NCBI RefSeq assembly: GCF_900143255.1
Contig: NZ_FRDI01000002.1
Span: 234,851-298,850 of the forward strand
Direction: 5' to 3'
Length of the DNA stretch: 64,000 bases
From: Desulfovibrio litoralis DSM 11393
Lineage (GTDB): Bacteria; Desulfobacterota; Desulfovibrionia; Desulfovibrionales; Desulfovibrionaceae
In this document: one piece after another, positions 1 to 7,804 of the stretch
Layout: each line of letters begins with the position of its first letter
Position numbering within the stretch: position 1 is the stretch's first letter
Translations under genes and position numbers: made by a program
Notes under the pieces: model-generated
The model's database searches: none
What the model was told of the DNA's origin: nothing
Seen by the model: the letters and a program-made list of their open reading frames with translations, nothing else

Positions 1-1
1 A

Positions 2-637
2 AATCAGTATGTTGAGTTTAGTGTTTCCGCTTATCCAAATACGGTTTTTTCTGCCTACGTTGCAAGCATAGAAGAAAAAGAGATGCCGATTGTAGAAAAT
101 ACGGGTGATGTTGCGAAAAAATTGGATAGTCAAGTCAGTGTAAAATTTAATCTTTTAAATCAAGAACAAATGATGCAACAGCCATTACAAATTGGAATGC
201 AGGCAAATCCAACTATTTTTTTAAATAAATTTGTTTCGCTTGAACAACAACGTCCGGGTTTATTTAATCAAAACTCTGAAAATAGAGATAACAAACCCAA
301 AGAAGAAAATAAGCTGCCACAACAAACCACGCAAGAGCTTCAAAATGTTTCCGAAACGAAAAGTCCACCCCAAACTTTGCCTCAAAAAGTAGAACTTCCG
401 CCTATGCAACCTGTTGCTCCCTCGGGTGAACAAGCTGCAACTGGATCAAGTCCTGGTCAAATTTTTCAAGATCAGGGCTATAATTCTTTATATGAAAAAA
501 CTGCTCCTCAACAAAATGTGGAAAAGCCTTTAAACGAAAACAAGAGTAATGATAAAGCCGAAGCTGTCAGTATAAGCCCGAATATGATTAACAATGGTGT
601 AATCAAAAGTGCAAACCCTGTTCAAGATCCAAGATAA
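2..637 (+). CDS. Membrane fusion (HlyD/RND adaptor-like) protein, C-terminal part
   Basis: The reading frame is open from the left edge, so the N-terminus lies outside the window. The first residues (YPNTVFSAYVASIEE, then VSVKFNLL and the IGMQANPTIFL stretch) resemble the last beta-barrel strands of HlyD/RND periplasmic adaptors, which end with a 'GM.a.v' motif. Adaptors of this kind link an inner-membrane pump to an outer-membrane channel. About 120 residues rich in Gln, Asn, Pro and Glu follow this core, longer than the usual adaptor tail and probably disordered. The last 17 codons are part of the 301-bp repeat that follows. The family call rests on a short segment and is tentative; the coding frame itself is secure. 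Confidence 0.5.
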   Translation, partial: NQYVEFSVSAYPNTVFSAYVASIEEKEMPIVENTGDVAKKLDSQVSVKFNLLNQEQMMQQPLQIGMQANPTIFLNKFVSLEQQRPGLFNQNSENRDNKPKEENKLPQQTTQELQNVSETKSPPQTLPQKVELPPMQPVAPSGEQAATGSSPGQIFQDQGYNSLYEKTAPQQNVEKPLNENKSNDKAEAVSISPNMINNGVIKSANPVQDPR

Positions 638-682
638 AAATACCAAGATAAAAAGACTAAAATGGAACAGTTTTAACTCGAC

Positions 683-881
683 TTAATAGCCCAGAACAGT
701 AGACATTTTGTCAGGTTGATGGAAGAAGAATTCAACTCTGCGGTTTTTTGCCGGACTGTCTTCGCCTTTGGCAATTGGCCTTGAAGCCCCATAAGTAACG
801 CTACTTATTGCTGCGTGGTTACTGCGGGGTTTACGCCTTTGTCGATTAAGTAGTTAGCGTACGGCAACAGTGGAACGTGCA
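683..881 (-). pseudogene. motB 3'-end fragment, repeat unit 1
   Basis: This is a reverse-strand copy of roughly the last 60 codons of the motB gene that ends at 1285. A 4-bp insertion directly after the Val-Arg codons equivalent to V-A-V-R creates an immediate TAA, and an 11-bp insertion lies further on. The fragment has no start codon of its own and is a by-product of the tandem duplication. Confidence 0.8.
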
Positions 882-983
882 AATATGATTAACAATGGTG
901 TAATCAAAAGTGCAAATCCTGTTCAAGATCCAAGATAAAAATACCAAGATAAAAAGACTAAAATGGAACAGTTTTAACTCGAC

Positions 984-1182
984 TTAATAGCCCAGAACAG
1001 TAGACATTTTGTCAGGTTGATGGAAGAAGAATTCAACTCTGCGGTTTTTTGCCGGACTGTCTTCGCCTTTGGCAATTGGCCTTGAAGCCCCATAAGTAAC
1101 GCTACTTATTGCTGCGTGGTTACTGCGGGGTTTACGCCTTTGTCGATTAAGTAGTTAGCGTACGGCAACAGTGGAACGTGCA
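984..1182 (-). pseudogene. motB 3'-end fragment, repeat unit 2
   Basis: This is a second copy of the same broken motB end, identical as far as I can see to the one in unit 1, including both insertions. The shared damage means unit 2 arose from unit 1 (or the reverse) after the fragment had already degenerated. Confidence 0.8.
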
Positions 1183-1284
1183 AATATGATTAACAATGGT
1201 GTAATCAAAAGTGCAAATCCTGTTCAAGATCCAAGATAAAAATACCAAGATAAAAAGACTAAAATGGAACAGTTTTAACTCGAC

Positions 1285-1992
1285 TTAATAGCCCAGAACA
1301 GTAGACATTTTATCAGGTTGATGGAAGAAAAATTCAACTCTGCGGTTTTTTGCCGGACTGTCTTCCCCTTGAGCAATTGGTCTTGAGGCCCCATAAGCAA
1401 CGCTACGTATTGCTGCGGGGTTTACGCCCTTGTCGATTAAGTAGCGTACGGCAACAGTGGAACGTGCAGAGGAAAGTTCCCAGTTTGAGGGGAAATATTG
1501 TCCGCCTGTTTCGCTGCTGTCGGCGTGTCCTCTAATTACTACAAAGATTTTGCGAGTTTTCATGATATTCGATACTTCGTTTAAAACTTTTACTCCTGCG
1601 GGTGTAAATAAAACGGAGTTTGGTTCAAACAAAACATCGCCTGATACTCTTAATAATACGCCGACTTCGCTATTGGTTATTCCGTTTTCAGCAATAGCTC
1701 TTGTATCTTGGTTAAGATTAAGCGAGCGTTGTAATTCGTAAGAAATAGCTTGGAAAGCCTTATTGTCTTCGCCTTTTGTTCCACCTGTTGTTAAAGATGG
1801 GGCGGGGGTTGCGGCTGAACCTTGAACGGGCGTTGTTGAACCATCGGCAATATTATAGTCGGCTTGGAACATTGGCGCGAGTTCTTTTTTAGTCTCAGGC
1901 GGAGTCATGTTGAGAATCCACATAAGTAAAAAAAACGCCATCATTGCAGTAACAAAGTCTGCGTAAGCTACCTTCCAAGAACCGCCACTCAT
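1285..1992 (-). CDS. motB: Flagellar motor stator protein MotB, copy 1
   Basis: MotB anchors the flagellar stator to peptidoglycan and, with MotA, forms the ion channel that drives rotation. The 235-residue protein begins almost directly with its single membrane helix (VAYADFVTAMMAFFLLMWIL). Asp12 in YADF is the ion-binding aspartate of the family. A variable linker of about 60 residues follows, then an OmpA-like peptidoglycan-binding domain (residues about 110-230) with the motifs GHADSSE and NRRVEFFF. An AGGAG ribosome site lies about 9 bases before the start. It is the last gene of motA-motB-motB, 12 bp after the second copy. Its 3' end is the source of the neighbouring tandem repeat. The usual cytoplasmic N-terminal tail is almost absent. 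Confidence 0.93.
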   Translation of the reverse strand: MSGGSWKVAYADFVTAMMAFFLLMWILNMTPPETKKELAPMFQADYNIADGSTTPVQGSAATPAPSLTTGGTKGEDNKAFQAISYELQRSLNLNQDTRAIAENGITNSEVGVLLRVSGDVLFEPNSVLFTPAGVKVLNEVSNIMKTRKIFVVIRGHADSSETGGQYFPSNWELSSARSTVAVRYLIDKGVNPAAIRSVAYGASRPIAQGEDSPAKNRRVEFFFHQPDKMSTVLGY

Positions 1993-2004
1993 ATCAATAA
2001 ACTC

Positions 2005-2724
2005 CTAATATCCCAGAGTCAAAGACAGACTATCGGGTTTGTGAAAATAAAATTCTACTCTGCGATTTTTAGCACTCGCGGGGTCGTTTGGTCCAAAGCT
2101 TGGAACGAGAGGAACGGTATCCGCATATGCCACACTGCGAACTCTAGACGGATCAACGCCTTTATCAACCAAATAACGAACGGCAACCGTTGCACGTGCA
2201 GCCGAAAGTTCCCAACGAGAAGGAAAATAAGGCAAGCCTGTTTCTGATGAATCGGCGTGCCCTCTAACTACAACATAAATATTACGATTTTTCAGTATTT
2301 TGGCAACTTCGTCTAAAACTTGCATGCCGGCTTGAGAGAAAACAACGGAGTTTGGTTTAAACATTACGTCGCCAGCAACACGCAAGAGAACACCGGCATC
2401 GCTTCTGGTTAAACCGACACTTTTTTGTGCATCAGCTTCTTCGGCGAGCAGTAAAGATTTTTGTAATTCGTTTGATATTGCTTGGAGGTTTTCGGCATCT
2501 GCCTTGTCTCCGCCTATTGTAAGACTTGAGATAGGCGAAACACCTTCGCCGGGCATAGGAGCCCTACCTTGTTCATCGGATAATTTATAGTCTGCCGTAA
2601 AATATTGAGCCAATATTTGCTTGGTCTCAGGCGGAACCATATTTAAAATCCACATAAGCAGGAAAAATGCCATCATAGCCGTTACAAAGTCTGCATAGGC
2701 TACTTTCCATGAGCCACCGCCCAT
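2005..2724 (-). CDS. motB: Flagellar motor stator protein MotB, copy 2
   Basis: This is a paralogue of the adjacent MotB with the same plan: a very short N-terminus, a membrane helix containing YADF with Asp12 as the expected ion-binding residue, a linker, and an OmpA-like domain (GHADSSE, NRRVEFYF). At 239 residues it is nearly the same length. The linker and the helix-end region differ more than the two functional domains. A clear AAGGAG ribosome site precedes the start. It sits between motA and the other motB, so both are probably co-transcribed. The two copies could form mixed stators with one MotA or act under different loads; the sequence alone does not tell. Confidence 0.93.
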   Translation of the reverse strand: MGGGSWKVAYADFVTAMMAFFLLMWILNMVPPETKQILAQYFTADYKLSDEQGRAPMPGEGVSPISSLTIGGDKADAENLQAISNELQKSLLLAEEADAQKSVGLTRSDAGVLLRVAGDVMFKPNSVVFSQAGMQVLDEVAKILKNRNIYVVVRGHADSSETGLPYFPSRWELSAARATVAVRYLVDKGVDPSRVRSVAYADTVPLVPSFGPNDPASAKNRRVEFYFHKPDSLSLTLGY

Positions 2725-2768
2725 AGTTAACTCCTTAATTTAATATCTTGACTGTAAATTTTATAAAG

Positions 2769-3605
2769 TTACCCTTTTACTTTTTGTTCCATTTCTAAAA
2801 ATGATGGACGAAAAGACATTGGAATAGAGCGTCTACCGTATTCAAGGGCAATTATCGGGCTTGAACCACGCATGGCGGCACCGATTGCTTCTCTAATAGA
2901 TTGAAAGAAAAAGTTTTGTTCTCTGGCTTGGTTTTCCATTTTGGCAGCAATAGGTCCAAACACACCATAACAGAGTAAAATACCTAAGAAAGTACCAACA
3001 AGAGCCGCACCGATATGGTGTCCTAAAACTTCCGGTGGCTCGTTAATAGCACCCATGGTAACAACAACACCCATAACGCAAGCAACGATACCCATACCCG
3101 GTAATGAATCTGCCATGTGTGCGACGTTATGAGCCCCGACCATTTCTTCTTCGTGCATAATTTCCATATCAACAGACATAAGGTGGTCTAACTCGCCGAT
3201 ACTTCCTGTTGTTAAATATACACGAAAAGTATCACCAATAAACAAACAGGCGGATTTGTTTTTTGCTAAACCTCGAAAAAGCGGGCTTGATGCCGGGTCT
3301 TCTATATCTTTTTCAACGCTGATAACACCTTCACGGTTTATTTTTGCAAAAAGAGCATATAAGGCACTTAAAAGTTCGAGATAATCAGCTTTAGATGGTG
3401 TTTTTCCAAAATAAGCGTGCCCTGCACCCTTTAAGGATAATTTAAGAGAGCAGGCTGTTCCAGAGGTAATAAACGCACCCATCGCCGCACCGAAAATAAT
3501 TATTAATTCTGCGGGTTGCAATAACATGGCAAATGGACCATTAACCATGGCAAACCCACCTAAAACCGAGGCAAAAACAATAATCAAACCGGCAACTGCA
3601 ATCAT
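2769..3605 (-). CDS. motA: Flagellar motor stator protein MotA
   Basis: MotA is the four-helix inner-membrane subunit that forms the stator channel with MotB and pushes on the rotor protein FliG. The 278-residue protein shows the family pattern. Two N-terminal helices are followed by a charged cytoplasmic loop (residues about 70-165). Two C-terminal helices follow, starting near the SLPGMGIVACVMGVVVTMG segment, which carries the conserved Pro. A strong GGGGG-type ribosome site precedes the ATG. It is the first gene of the operon, 44 bp upstream of the first motB. A sigma-70-like promoter is visible about 180 bp upstream. Confidence 0.94.
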   Translation of the reverse strand: MIAVAGLIIVFASVLGGFAMVNGPFAMLLQPAELIIIFGAAMGAFITSGTACSLKLSLKGAGHAYFGKTPSKADYLELLSALYALFAKINREGVISVEKDIEDPASSPLFRGLAKNKSACLFIGDTFRVYLTTGSIGELDHLMSVDMEIMHEEEMVGAHNVAHMADSLPGMGIVACVMGVVVTMGAINEPPEVLGHHIGAALVGTFLGILLCYGVFGPIAAKMENQAREQNFFFQSIREAIGAAMRGSSPIIALEYGRRSIPMSFRPSFLEMEQKVKG

Positions 3606-4088
3606 AAAACGCCCCCTTGGGCAATAATTATTTTAAGTTTAGAAAAACAGAGTTATAAGTAGTTATTTTATAAGCTGCAAATTAAATCATAAAGTTAACC
3701 GATATGGTTTTTCTTTAATATTTAGAAAGTGTTAGCATTACAACTTAACTTATGTTGATAAACAAAAACAAGCAAATTATCTTGCTTTTATACTGGATAT
3801 TGAGCATTTGTCAAGCCTTATGGAAAATTATATGAAATAGCAATTAGTTATATAAAACAACGCATGATTGCTATTTTTTAATTGTCCATTTTTTAAGCAA
3901 TGATCTTTTTCTTTTAACTGTTTTGTTGCATAAAACAAAAAGTTAAGGCAAACTTACCAGATAAAACGTTATGGAATAAATTTTTCATAAAGAAATAGCC
4001 TGATAAGTTTCTAGCAAATATCTTATCGACACTATTTTAAAAAAGTTATGAGATTTTTTTATTTTTTATTGTGAACTAAGAGGTAACT
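3606..4088. other. Divergent motA/nadA intergenic region
   Basis: This 483-bp AT-rich spacer lies between two divergent operons. It holds the candidate motA promoter described separately and long untranslated leaders on both sides. I see no convincing open frame, riboswitch or strong hairpin. A weak TTGATA-type box near 3754 could serve nadA but lies more than 300 bp from it. Confidence 0.5.
3787..3814 (-). promoter_or_regulatory. Candidate sigma-70 promoter of motA operon
   Basis: On the minus strand a TTGACA box (3814-3809) is followed after 16 bases by TATAAA (3792-3787). Both are close to the sigma-70 consensus. Transcription would start near 3780 and give an untranslated leader of about 175 bases. 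It is not a sigma-54 or sigma-28 type flagellar promoter. Confidence 0.5.
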
Positions 4089-5147
4089 ATGAATATAACT
4101 CAAGAAAAGATTTCCAAAATACGTCAAGAGTTAAAAAAAGATTTGTTTATTGTGGGACATCACTATCAAAACGATGAGGTTATAAGACACGTTGATTTAC
4201 GTGGCGATTCGTTGGAGCTTGCTAGAAAGGTATCCGATAACAATGCGAAATATATTGTTTTTTGCGGTGTATACTTTATGGCAGAATCAGCCGCTTTACT
4301 TGCCGAAAAAGAACAAAAAGTGTTTTTACCTGATAAAACGGCAAATTGCGTGATGTCGCAAATGGCACCGGCACAACTTTTGGATACGGTTATTTCAAAA
4401 CTAAAAGCCAAGGGAAGAAAAATTATTCCTCTGGCTTATGTTAATACTTCCGTTGCCGTTAAAGCGGTTTGTGGTAAACATGGCGGGGCGGTTTGTACTT
4501 CCGCCAATGCTAAAACCATGTTAAAATGGGCGTTAAAACAGGGCGACGGAGTTCTTTTTTTACCCGATAAAAATTTAGCAAGAAACACAGCGAAAGATTT
4601 ACAATTGCCAGAGTTAGAACAACGCATTATTGATATTCGCAATAATGGCAACAATCTTGAGATAAGCGAACTAAATAAGTTTAACTTATTAATTTGGCCG
4701 GGCTGTTGTGCTATTCATGCACGTTTTAATACGGAGCAGATTGAAAAAATTCGTAAAAACAATATAAATGCAAAGATTATTGTCCACCCGGAATGTTCTC
4801 CTGAGTTGGTTAACTTGGCAGATGCCTCCGGCTCTACTTCTTTTTTGATTAAATATGTGGCTGAGTTACCAAAAGGTAGTGAAGTTTTTATCGGAACGGA
4901 GTGGAATCTTGTCAAGCGTTTGGCGGAACAATATAAGGGCATTATTCAAGTTAAGCCTTTAATTCAAAGTTCTTGTTCTCATATGAATAAGATTAACGAA
5001 GAAAAACTTTTGGCTGTTTTAGAGCGTTTGCAAAAGGCTACGCCTGATGAGCTTGAAAAAATGGCAATACAAGTTCCCGAGTTGTTGCGTGAAGATGCTA
5101 AAAACTCTTTATTGCGTATGTTAGAAGCTTGTAGCGAAAACGCCTAG
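4089..5147 (+). CDS. nadA: Quinolinate synthase
   Basis: NadA condenses iminoaspartate with dihydroxyacetone phosphate to give quinolinate in NAD synthesis, using an oxygen-sensitive [4Fe-4S] cluster. The 352-residue protein shows the three cluster cysteines expected for the family: Cys59 in FCGVYFMAE, Cys207 in WPGCCAIH and Cys296 in SSCSHMN. The substrate-binding stretch GHHYQNDEV is near the N-terminus. GAGGT before the ATG is a good ribosome site. nadB and nadC are not beside it. The gene ends three bases before the convergent membrane gene. Confidence 0.96.
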   Translation: MNITQEKISKIRQELKKDLFIVGHHYQNDEVIRHVDLRGDSLELARKVSDNNAKYIVFCGVYFMAESAALLAEKEQKVFLPDKTANCVMSQMAPAQLLDTVISKLKAKGRKIIPLAYVNTSVAVKAVCGKHGGAVCTSANAKTMLKWALKQGDGVLFLPDKNLARNTAKDLQLPELEQRIIDIRNNGNNLEISELNKFNLLIWPGCCAIHARFNTEQIEKIRKNNINAKIIVHPECSPELVNLADASGSTSFLIKYVAELPKGSEVFIGTEWNLVKRLAEQYKGIIQVKPLIQSSCSHMNKINEEKLLAVLERLQKATPDELEKMAIQVPELLREDAKNSLLRMLEACSENA

Positions 5148-5150
5148 TTT

Positions 5151-6140
5151 TTAATTAAAAAATATATAAACAGCACAAACAATAACTAAACTTAAAGCTC
5201 GCCAAATTTGGTTTATACAAACTAAATAAAAGGCGAGTTTTGGTTTGAAATATCCCACATACGCAGGGTATTGGTGGCGTATTGCTCTAATTGGAGACGA
5301 TAAAATATTGCCGACAAGTAGGGCTATGATAATATCTTTATTTTCCAGAGATTGAGTGTGAATTAAAGCGGACGCAGCGGAAAATGAGGCTCCTGATTCG
5401 GCAAAAATATTAAACAAAACTATAGTCATAGCTTCTGGTTTTATAAAGGTAAGCCAGTTTAGGTGAGTTCCTAGCCAAAGTTCAAGGGTATTAAAAGTAC
5501 CTGTTTTATTTAAAATAAAAAACAAAATATATATGGGAACGGTAAAGACTAAGAGTTTGCGAATGCGTTTTTGAAAGCGTTTTACGCTAAGCCTGACTGC
5601 TTCTTGAAAACTTTTGCGTTTTATTGTTGTATCTGTTGAAAACTCAGGCGTCTGATTGTTTTGTGTTGTTGGTTTTAAAACAAAACGTCCTATAAAAATA
5701 ATGCTGATACTGCGTAAAATGGCGGCAAAAAAACTTAAAGCGATATAAACAAACGCCAAAGACCCCAAAAACGAAAAGGCAACCGAAAATAAAGTAGGCA
5801 GATGAACCAAAAAAGTTGGTGAGCTGTTTAAGATATTTGCCAAAACAAGTTCGTTTCGGCTGATTTTTCCTTCTTCTTGTGCCTCTGCTAATAGGGCGTT
5901 TGAGCTTTGTGCCGAAAAAAACGCTAAGGCAAAAGAGGCGGCCGAGCTTTCGCTGAAATTTCCAACTCTTACTAAGGGGCGAAATACTCGTGCCAGATAT
6001 TGACTCCAGTTAAAGGCTTCAATAATATTGGCGATTAAAAGTCCTATAGAAAGATAAAGCAAAAGCCTTAAAAGCGGTATGCCCAAGCCTTGCCAAAGAG
6101 TTATTAAAAAAGGGATATGATCTTGTATTGATGTAAACAT
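5151..6140 (-). CDS. Nucleoside-recognition (gate) domain membrane protein
   Basis: This is a polytopic inner-membrane protein of 329 residues with about eight hydrophobic segments. The N-terminal half carries a small-residue pattern (SFALAFFSAQSSNALLAEAQEEGKI is its core, followed by NILNSSPTFLVHLPTLFSV). This pattern resembles the gate or nucleoside-recognition domain of SpmA/FeoB-type proteins. The C-terminal half repeats a related pattern (EAMTIVLFNIFAESGASFSAAS). Such proteins are usually annotated as permease-like, with unknown substrate. The ribosome site is weak. It stands alone and ends head-to-head with nadA. Confidence 0.6.
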   Translation of the reverse strand: MFTSIQDHIPFLITLWQGLGIPLLRLLLYLSIGLLIANIIEAFNWSQYLARVFRPLVRVGNFSESSAASFALAFFSAQSSNALLAEAQEEGKISRNELVLANILNSSPTFLVHLPTLFSVAFSFLGSLAFVYIALSFFAAILRSISIIFIGRFVLKPTTQNNQTPEFSTDTTIKRKSFQEAVRLSVKRFQKRIRKLLVFTVPIYILFFILNKTGTFNTLELWLGTHLNWLTFIKPEAMTIVLFNIFAESGASFSAASALIHTQSLENKDIIIALLVGNILSSPIRAIRHQYPAYVGYFKPKLAFYLVCINQIWRALSLVIVCAVYIFFN

Positions 6141-6231
6141 TTTTGTATTTTTAAGATTTAGATTGGTTATTTGTGGGAATGGGAAATGCTTGTTGTTTGT
6201 ATTTTAAACTGTGTTTGATATTATCAACGTG

Positions 6232-6259
6232 TTGACATAATAACAAGAATATGTATAGC
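6232..6259 (+). promoter_or_regulatory. Candidate promoter of serine acetyltransferase gene
   Basis: TTGACA at 6232-6237 is followed after 16 bases by TATAGC at 6254-6259, a good sigma-70-type match about 70 bases before the start codon at 6331. Confidence 0.5.
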
Positions 6260-6330
6260 TTATTTGGGTTATAAACTGACCTTAAGTGAATATTTTAAAA
6301 GAACTTTATTAGTAAATGCAGGCATAAATC

Positions 6331-7248
6331 ATGAAAAAAGAAAAGTCTGACTTAAAAATTCCTGTTTTAGATAACATTGTTGATGCGTTATGCCAACCAT
6401 CTTCTTATGAGCCTGTATTATATCGGGCAAAGAGCCATTTGCCAATGTTGTCTGGGGTTGAGCTTCAAAAAATTGTCTCTTTGTTGCGTCAAGCTCTTTT
6501 TCCCGGTTATTTCGGCGAAACTACCTTGCGTCTTGAGTCTATGCGATACCAGTTGGCCGCTAATTTAGATACTATTTCTCGTTTACTGAGTGAACAAATT
6601 GCCAGAGCCTTGTGTTTTGACTGTGATAATAGAGGCGTTGAACAGTTGAGCGTAAAAAGTATAGAAAGTCGTGCGAGCGAACTTGCTTTGGCTTTTCTTT
6701 CGACTTTGCCAAAAATACGCCATTTGTTGGTGAGCGATGTTGTTGCGGCTTATGAGGGCGATCCTGCTGCTAAAACTCCTGCGGAAACCATACTTTGTTA
6801 TCCATCGATAAGCGTAATGATTAATCACCGCATAGCACACGAGCTTTACTCATTGAATATACCTTTTATTCCTCGAATTATTAGTGAATCGGCTCACTCT
6901 TTGACTGGAATAGATATTCACCCCGGGGCAAATATCGGAGAAGAGTTTTTTATTGATCATGGAACAGGCGTTGTTATTGGCGAAACGTCCATAATTGGGC
7001 AAAGGTGTAGACTTTATCAGGGTGTAACCTTAGGGGCTTTAAGTTTTCCTAAAGAAGAAGACGGAAGCCTGACTAAAGGGATAGCCAGACACCCTATTTT
7101 AGAAGATAGAGTAACGGTTTATGCCGGAGCGACAATTTTGGGGCGTGTTACGATTGGAGCCGATGCGACTATCGGCGGAAATACTTGGATTACGCAAAAC
7201 GTTCCTGCTGGCACAAAGATTTTACAGACAAAATATGTGAATGATTAA
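6331..7248 (+). CDS. cysE: Serine O-acetyltransferase
   Basis: The enzyme acetylates L-serine with acetyl-CoA, the entry step to cysteine. The 305-residue protein has an alpha-helical N-terminal domain (to about residue 190) and a C-terminal left-handed beta-helix of hexapeptide repeats (IDIHPGANIGEEFFIDHG, then VVIGETSIIGQ, YAGATILGRVTIGA). The DHGTGVVIGE stretch holds the catalytic His/Asp pair. The long N-terminal half matches the EpsC/SAT group seen in anaerobes rather than the 270-residue enterobacterial form. A strong bidirectional terminator follows, so it is probably monocistronic. No cysK is adjacent. Confidence 0.9.
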   Translation: MKKEKSDLKIPVLDNIVDALCQPSSYEPVLYRAKSHLPMLSGVELQKIVSLLRQALFPGYFGETTLRLESMRYQLAANLDTISRLLSEQIARALCFDCDNRGVEQLSVKSIESRASELALAFLSTLPKIRHLLVSDVVAAYEGDPAAKTPAETILCYPSISVMINHRIAHELYSLNIPFIPRIISESAHSLTGIDIHPGANIGEEFFIDHGTGVVIGETSIIGQRCRLYQGVTLGALSFPKEEDGSLTKGIARHPILEDRVTVYAGATILGRVTIGADATIGGNTWITQNVPAGTKILQTKYVND

Positions 7249-7273
7249 CTAATTTATTTGTAATTATGTTTTA

Positions 7274-7326
7274 CTAACAAAAAAAAAGCCATTATTCTTT
7301 GCTGAAATAATGGCTTTTTTTGTTAG
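7274..7326. terminator. Bidirectional intrinsic terminator
   Basis: CTAAC, a run of A and GCCATTATT (7274-7296) pair with AATAATGGC, a run of T and GTTAG (7306-7326). The T run on each strand lets it end cysE transcription on the plus strand and the small periplasmic gene on the minus strand. Confidence 0.9.
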
Positions 7327-7355
7327 TGAGTAAACTTTTGTTTTGTCAATTTACG

Positions 7356-7772
7356 TTAGTTAGCGTTATTCTTTTTGGCTTTTTTATTCTTTTTTCTTGT
7401 TGGTGGTTGCCAATTTGGGTTAGCTTTTTTATGAGCTACGGTCGCTTTAAATTGAATCTGGGCTATTTCGCTGTTGATTTTTTGAACTTCGTCAAAGGTC
7501 TTTTGTGCTTCAGCTTCGTTAAAGCTTGACGCTTTGAATAGCTCATTTAATTGTTTACTTTTTTCTCTGTGTTGAGAACGCAGTGTTTTGATTTTTTCTT
7601 TGTCTTCAACGCTAAGAGGAGAATTATAGCGTGTAGTGTCTTGTGCTTTTTGTATTACAGGCGGTTCTTTTTTAGTGTCTTGTGCAACTGCTTGATTTAA
7701 GGGCATTAAACAAAATGAACCGATTAATGCAAAAAAGGCAATACCGTGTAAGGCTGATTTTAAATTTAACAT
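7356..7772 (-). CDS. Small periplasmic protein, Spy/ZraP-like
   Basis: This 138-residue protein has a clear signal peptide (hydrophobic core AFFALIGSFCLMPL, cleavage near AVAQ). The mature part is a charged helical domain (residues about 50-110) with heptad-like Leu/Ile spacing. The C-terminal tail is rich in Lys and Asn. Size, secretion and the helical repeat resemble the Spy/CpxP/ZraP periplasmic chaperone or metal-stress group, but the diagnostic LTxxQ motif is not obvious, so the family is a guess. It lies 32 bp after the CtpA-type protease gene on the same strand and may be co-transcribed with it. Confidence 0.5.
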   Translation of the reverse strand: MLNLKSALHGIAFFALIGSFCLMPLNQAVAQDTKKEPPVIQKAQDTTRYNSPLSVEDKEKIKTLRSQHREKSKQLNELFKASSFNEAEAQKTFDEVQKINSEIAQIQFKATVAHKKANPNWQPPTRKKNKKAKKNNAN

Positions 7773-7804
7773 GAGTGATGCTCCTTTAAACGAGATACCA
7801 ATGA

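Larger units (their letters stand above)
581..1468. repeat. 301-bp tandem repeat, three units, spanning two convergent gene ends
   Basis: Units lie at 581-881, 882-1182 and 1183-1468. Each begins with the last codons of the adaptor gene (N-M-I-N-N-G onward, with stop), continues through about 50 bp of spacer, and ends with the 3' part of motB in reverse. Units 1 and 2 differ at one base that I can see. Unit 3 is 15 bp shorter because it is the intact motB end. It lacks an 11-bp and a 4-bp insertion that units 1 and 2 share. The adaptor gene uses unit 1 as its native end and motB uses unit 3, so a segment across the junction was duplicated twice in tandem. The stretch 638-1284 holds nothing else that I can see. 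Confidence 0.9.

Noticed and set aside
581-1468. CRISPR-like array
   Set aside because: Units are 301 bp, contain gene ends, and have no short repeat/spacer alternation.
1461-1485. GAGGAAAGTTCCC near the motB repeat resembles the RNase P RNA signature GAGGAAAGTCC
   Set aside because: It lies inside the intact motB coding frame (minus strand) and no other conserved RNase P segment is around it.
7320-7529. Plus-strand frame opposite the small periplasmic gene
   Set aside because: It overlaps the bidirectional terminator and mirrors the Lys/Asn-rich tail of the minus-strand gene, with no ribosome site.
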